Made by a program: the position numbers and the translations under genes
The notes under the pieces: model-generated
Seen by the model: the letters and a program-made list of their open reading frames with translations, nothing else
The model's database searches: none
What the model was told of the DNA's origin: nothing
NCBI GenBank assembly: GCA_964036665.1
Contig: OZ038533.1
Span: forward strand, 10,128,413-10,192,412
Reading direction: 5' to 3'
DNA from: Gordius sp. MW1
Taxonomy: Eukaryota; Nematomorpha; Gordioida; Gordea; Gordiidae
Length of the DNA stretch: 64,000 nucleotides
In this document: positions 59,300 through 64,000 of the stretch, piece by piece
Layout of the letters: every line of letters begins with the position of its first letter
Numbering within the stretch: position 1 is the stretch's first letter

Positions 59300-61369
59300 C
59301 AGTTCAAAGAAAAATATGTGAAAAATTTTGAGGTAAAAATATTTATTTTTTTCAATTCTATATGAAAGAGCATGAAAAAATATATAAAAGTAAGCCAATT
59401 TGAGAATCCTATTATCCTCGATTGACTTCTGAAAAGAGGTTTTAAGCTGCGAGAACTATCATTTTGACAAAAGACAACGTTTTATTGTTGCGATTAGTTT
59501 GTTGTATCGCAACGTGAGTGCTTAATTTTTGAAAATGGCTCTATGCGATCATGATTTCAAAGTAATAGTTTTCAGATTCTGATAAATTTTTACTTGGGAT
59601 CATAGAAACCACATCTGAAAACGACAACTTTCATCGGATGAATACGGTTCAAAGAAAAATATGTGAAAAATTTTGAGGTAAAAATATTTGTTTTTTTCGA
59701 TTCTATGTGAAAGAGCGTAAAAAAATATATAAAAGTAAGCCAATTTGAGAATCCTATTATCCTCGATTGACTTCCGAAAAGAGGTTTTAAGCTGCGAAAA
59801 CTATCATTTTGACAAAAGACAACATTTTATTGTTGCGACTAGTTTGTTGTATCGCAACGTGAGTGCTTAATTTTTGAAAATGGCTCTATGCGATCATGAT
59901 TTCAAAGTAATAGTTTTCAGATTCTGATAAATTTTTACTTGGGATCATAGAAACCACGTCTGAAAACGACAACTTTCATCGGATGAATACGGTTCAAAGA
60001 AAAATATGTGAAAAATTTTGAGGTAAAAATATTTGTTTTTTTCGATTCTATGTGAAAGAGCGTAAAAAAATATATAAAAGTAAGCCAATTTGAGAATCCT
60101 ATTATCCTCGATTGACTTCCGAAAAGAGGTTTTAAGCTGCGAAAACTATCATTTTGACAAAAGACAACGTTTTATTGTTGCGACTAGTTTGTTGTATCGC
60201 AACGTGAGTGCTTAATTTTTTAAAAATGCACTATGCGATCATGATTTCAAAGTAATAGTTTTCTGATTCTGATAAATTTTTACTTGAGATCATAGAAACC
60301 ACGTCTGAAAACGACAACTTTCATCGGATGAATACGGTTCAAAGAAAAATATGAGAAAAATTTTGAGGTAAAAATATTTATTTTTTTCAATTCTATGTGA
60401 AAGAGCATTAAAAAATATATAAAAGTAAGCCAATTTGAGAATCCTATTATCCTCGATTAACTTCTGGAAAGAGGTTTTAAGCTGCGAGAACTATCATTTT
60501 GACAAAAGACAACGTTTTATTGTTGCGATTAGTTTGTTGTATCGCAACGTGAGTGCTTAATTTTTGAAAATGGCTCTATGCGATCATGATTTCAAAGTAA
60601 TAGTTTTCAGATTCTGATAAATTTTTACTTGGGATCATAGAAACCACGTCTGAAAACGACAACTTTCATCGGATGAATACGGTTCAAAGAAAAATATGTG
60701 AAAAATTTTGAGGTAAAAATATTTGTTTTTTTCAATTCTATGTGAAAGAGCATTAAAAAATATATAAAAGTAAGCCAATTTGAGAATCCTATTATCCTCG
60801 ATTGACTTCTGAAAAGAGGTTTTAAGCTGCGAGAACTATCATTTTGACAAAAGACAACGTTTTATTGTTGCGACTAGTTTGTTGTATCGCAACGTGAGTG
60901 CTTAATTTTTCAAAAATGCACTATGCGATCATGATTTCAAAGTAATAGTTTTCTGATTCTGATAAATTTTTACTTGAGATCATAGAAACCACGTCTGAAA
61001 ACGACAACTTTCATCGGATGAATACAGTTGAAAGAAAAATATGTGAAAAATTTTGAGGTAAAAATATTTATTTTTTTCAATTCTATATGAAAGAGCATGA
61101 AAAAATATATAAAAGTAAGCCAATTTGAGAATCCTATTATCCTCGATTGACTTCTGAAAAGAGGTTTTAAGCTGCGAGAACTATCATTTTGACAAAAGAC
61201 AACGTTTTATTGTTGCGATTAGTTTGTTGTATCGCAACGTGAGTGCTTAATTTTTGAAAATGGCTCTATGCGATCATGATTTCAAAGTAATAGTTTTCAG
61301 ATTCTGATAAATTTTTACTTGGGATCATAGAAACCACGTCTGAAAACGACAACTTTCATCGGATGAATA
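59300..61369. repeat. Second six-monomer repeat (2,070 bp), copy 1
   Basis: The order is G, G with ATTTGTTTTTTTCGATTC and GCGAAAACTATC, A' with TTTTTTAAAAATGCACTATG and ATATGAGAAAAA, G, A' with GAATACAGTTGAAAG, G. It matches 61.37-63.44 kb except for one unit: near 60.46-60.75 kb copy 1 has a G monomer where copy 2 has an A' monomer. Confidence 0.82.
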
Positions 61370-63440
61370 CGGTTCAAAGAAAAATATGTGAAAAATTTTG
61401 AGGTAAAAATATTTGTTTTTTTCAATTCTATATGAAAGAGCATGAAAAAATATATAAAAGTAAGCCAATTTGAGAATCCTATTATCCTCGATTGACTTCT
61501 GAAAAGAGGTTTTAAGCTGCGAGAACTATCATTTTGACAAAAGACAACGTTTTATTGTTGCGATTAGTTTGTTGTATCGCAACGTGAGTGCTTAATTTTT
61601 GAAAATGGCTCTATGCGATCATGATTTCAAAGTAATAGTTTTCAGATTCTGATAAATTTTTACTTGGGATCATAGAAACCACGTCTGAAAACGACAACTT
61701 TCATCGGATGAATACGGTTCAAAGAAAAATATGTGAAAAATTTTGAGGTAAAAATATTTGTTTTTTTCGATTCTATGTGAAAGAGCGTAAAAAAATATAT
61801 AAAAGTAAGCCAATTTGAGAATCCTATTATCCTCGATTGACTTCCGAAAAGAGGTTTTAAGCTGCGAAAACTATCATTTTGACAAAAGACAACGTTTTAT
61901 TGTTGCGACTAGTTTGTTGTATCGCAACGTGAGTGCTTAATTTTTGAAAATGGCTCTATGCGATCATGATTTCAAAGTAATAGTTTTCAGATTCTGATAA
62001 ATTTTTACTTGGGATCATAGAAACCACGTCTGAAAACGACAACTTTCATCGGATGAATACGGTTCAAAGAAAAATATGTGAAAAATTTTGAGGTAAAAAT
62101 ATTTGTTTTTTTCGAATCTATGTGAAAGAGCGTAAAAAAATATATAAAAGTAAGCCAATTTGAGAATCCTATTATCCTCGATTGACTTCCGAAAAGAGGT
62201 TTTAAGCTGCGAAAACTATCATTTTGACAAAAGACAACGTTTTATTGTTGCGACTAGTTTGTTGTATCGCAACGTGAGTGCTTAATTTTTTAAAAATGCA
62301 CTATGCGATCATGATTTCAAAGTAATAGTTTTCTGATTCTGATAAATTTTTACTTGAGATCATAGAAACCACGTCTGAAAACGACAACTTTCATCGGATG
62401 AATACGGTTCAAAAAAAAATATGAGAAAAATTTTGAGGTAAAAATATTTATTTTTTTCAATTCTATGTGAAAGAGCATTAAAAAATATATAAAAGTAAGC
62501 CAATTTGAGAATCCTATTATCCTCGATTGACTTCTGAAAAGAGGTTTTAAGCTGCGAGAACTATCATTTTGACAAAAGACAACGTTTTATTGTTGCGACT
62601 AGTTTGTTGTATCGCAACGTGAGTGCTTAATTTTTTAAAAATGCACTATGCGATCATGATTTCAAAGTAATAGTTTTCTGATTCTAATAAATTTTTACTT
62701 GAGATCATAGAAACCACGTCTGAAAACGACAACTTTCATCGGATGAATACGGTTCAAAGAAAAATATGAGAAAAATTTTGAGGTAAAAATATTTATTTTT
62801 TTCAATTCTATGTGAAAGAGCATTATAAAATATATAAAAGTAAGCCAATTTGAGAATCCTATTATCCTCGATTGACTTCTGAAAAGAGGTTTTAAGCTGC
62901 GAGAACTATCATTTTGACAAAAGACAACGTTTTATTGTTGCGACTAGTTTGTTGTATCGCAACGTGAGTGCTTAATTTTTCAAAAATGCACTATGCGATC
63001 ATGATTTCAAAGTAATAGTTTTCTGATTCTGATAAATTTTTACTTGAGATCATAGAAACCACGTCTGAAAACGACAACTTTCATCGGATGAATACAGTTC
63101 AAAGAAAAATATGTGAAAAATTTTGAGGTAAAAATATTTATTTTTTTCAATTCTATATGAAAGAGCATGAAAAAATATATAAAAGTAAGCCAATTTGAGA
63201 ATCCTATTATCCTCGATTGACTTCTGAAAAGAGGTTTTAAGCTGCGAGAACTATCATTTTGACAAAAGACAACGTTTTATTGTTGCGATTAGTTTGTTGT
63301 ATCGCAACGTGAGTGCTTAATTTTTGAAAATGGCTCTATGCGATCATGATTTCAAAGTAATAGTTTTCAGATTCTGATAAATTTTTACTTGGGATCATAG
63401 AAACCACGTCTGAAAACGACAACTTTCATCGGATGAATAC
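61370..63440. repeat. Second six-monomer repeat (2,070 bp), copy 2
   Basis: This is the partner of 59.30-61.37 kb. Shared markers at +2,070 include ATATGAGAAAAA (60,352/62,422), GAATACAGTT (61,024/63,094) and the GCGAAAAC units. Private changes are GAATCTATGTG near 62,115 and GAGCATTATAAAATA near 62,820. Confidence 0.82.
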
Positions 63441-64000
63441 GGTTCAAAGAAAAATATGTGAAAAATTTTGAGGTAAAAATATTTGTTTTTTTCGATTCTA
63501 TGTGAAAGAGCGTAAAAAAATATATAAAAGTAAGCCAATTTGAGAATCCTATTATCCTCGATTGACTTCCGAAAAGAGGTTTTAAGCTGCGAAAACTATC
63601 ATTTTGACAAAAGACAACGTTTTATTGTTGCGACTAGTTTGTTGTATCGCAACGTGAGTGCTTAATTTTTCAAAAATGCACAATGCGATCATGATTTCAA
63701 AGTAATAGTTTTCTGATTCTGATAAATTTTTACTTAAGATCATAGAAACCACGTGTGAAAACGACAACTTTCATCGGATGAATACGGTTCAAAGAAAAAT
63801 ATGTGAAAAATTTTGAGGTAAAAATATTTATTTTTTTCAATTCTATGTGAAAGAGCATTAAAAAATATATAAAAGTAAGCCAATTTGAGAATCCTATTAT
63901 CCGAGATTGACTTCTGAAAGAGGTTTTAAGCTGCGAGAACTATCATTTTGACAAAAGACAACGTTTTATTGTTGCGAAAAGTTTGTTGTATCGCAACGTG
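63441..64000. repeat. B monomers at the window end, like the 47.9-48.4 kb unit
   Basis: ATTTGTTTTTTTCG, GCGAAAAC, GCACAA, ACCACGTGTG, GAGCATTAAAAAATA and GACTTCTGAAAGAGG appear in the same order as at 47.96-48.40 kb. The array continues beyond base 64,000. The last dyad (63,971-63,997) has an altered spacer, GCGAAAAGTTTG, but both arms are intact. Confidence 0.85.

Larger units (their letters stand above)
4561..64000. repeat. Satellite family B array, about 172 monomers of 344-345 bp
   Basis: This head-to-tail array shares its ancestry with family A and runs to the window end. The landmark CCACGTCTG recurs at 5039, 5383, 5726, 6070 and 6415, then at the same 343-345 bp step with small indels to 64,000. 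Fixed landmarks in order are TGCGATCATGATTT, a variable 95-bp stretch, CCACGTCTGAAAACGACAAC, TTTGAGGTAAAAATATTTA, TATATAAAAG, AGCCAATTTGAGAATC, TTGACTTC, TTTTAAGCTGCGAG, ACAAAAGACAACGTTTTA and the dyad GTTGCGA-N13-TCGCAAC. Neighbouring monomers often belong to different classes, whereas monomers several units apart can be near-identical, which is the mark of higher-order repeats. No transposon, gene or RNA gene interrupts the array apart from the insertion at 4,695-4,809. Confidence 0.98.

Noticed and set aside
11071-63767. Many 61-codon minus-strand open frames with nearly the same peptide (for example at 11,071-11,256, 31,280-31,465, 57,371-57,556)
   Set aside because: They recur once per class A monomer at the satellite period and vanish in G and T monomers when class-defining bases or small indels create stops. 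They have no flanking gene structure, and their conservation is that of the DNA repeat as a whole.
4561-64000. A CRISPR array
   Set aside because: The periodic unit is 345 bp with no short repeat and unique spacer structure; all of the unit is repeated.
1-64000. CENP-B box in the monomer
   Set aside because: I looked for the TTCG-N4-A-N2-CGGG core on both strands of the A and B consensus and saw no match; TTCATCGGATGAATACGG is only superficially similar.
1-64000. Telomeric repeats, tRNA or rRNA genes, LTR or transposase sequence
   Set aside because: No short telomere-like tandem, cloverleaf with A and B boxes, rRNA core or LTR ends were seen; every stretch could be aligned to the monomer except 4,695-4,809.
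4600-64000. T- and A-run length differences as evidence of subfamilies
   Set aside because: Runs of 6-12 T or A vary between otherwise identical copies and are prone to sequencing and replication slippage, so I used substitutions and non-homopolymer indels as markers.

Overview
The whole window is satellite DNA. It is one uninterrupted head-to-tail tandem array of an AT-rich (about 70% A+T by eye) monomer of roughly 345-357 bp, with every copy in the same orientation. I find no protein-coding gene, tRNA, rRNA, CRISPR array or recognisable transposase. All open frames are short (at most 111 codons), lie on the minus strand and recur with the monomer. An array longer than 64 kb that runs off both ends points to eukaryotic heterochromatin, centromeric or pericentromeric. 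I lean towards an invertebrate animal genome, but nothing here identifies the species.

Two related families are present. Family A (1 to about 4,560) has about 13 monomers of mean 354 bp. Family B (about 4,560 to 64,000) has about 172 monomers of 344-345 bp. They align end to end through several shared boxes, so they descend from one ancestral monomer. They meet in register at about 4,556-4,562. The last two or three A monomers and the first B monomer are the most divergent copies. That first B monomer carries the only non-satellite sequence in the window, a 115-bp insertion at 4,695-4,809 flanked by an 11-bp direct repeat.

Family B falls into linked sequence classes, named here by three diagnostic sites within about 100 bp. 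They are G (GGCTCTA / CAGATTCT / TGGGATC), T (GCATTA / CTGATTCT / TTTTTATCATGG), A (GCACAA / CTGATTCT / TGAGATC) and A' (GCACTA, otherwise like A). Between about 11 and 40 kb the classes often run in the order T-G-A, a loose trimer of about 1,034 bp. A four-monomer cassette (A, A*, G*, T*) recurs at about 11.0, 18.3, 31.3 and 33.7 kb, and its last three units recur at 23.8 kb.

Other higher-order structure: a 5-monomer repeat in family A (offset 1,774 bp); an 8-monomer-spaced block (2,758 bp) at 19-24 kb; a nested duplication at 26-31 kb that can be read as successive events; a 7-monomer-spaced block (2,402 bp) at 31-35 kb; a 3-monomer repeat (1,032 bp) at 38-40 kb; and, the most regular, a 6-monomer repeat (2,071 bp) in three near-identical copies at about 52.43-58.64 kb, followed by a second 6-monomer repeat (2,070 bp, two copies) at about 59.3-63.4 kb.

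The sequence features most likely to matter are a short dyad present in both families (different sequence, similar place in the monomer), a TGCGATC(A/G)TGATTT box kept in both, and a TATATAAAAG motif found in B but not A. The array looks like the product of repeated unequal exchange and local segment duplication. Monomer counts, offsets and identities were read by eye.
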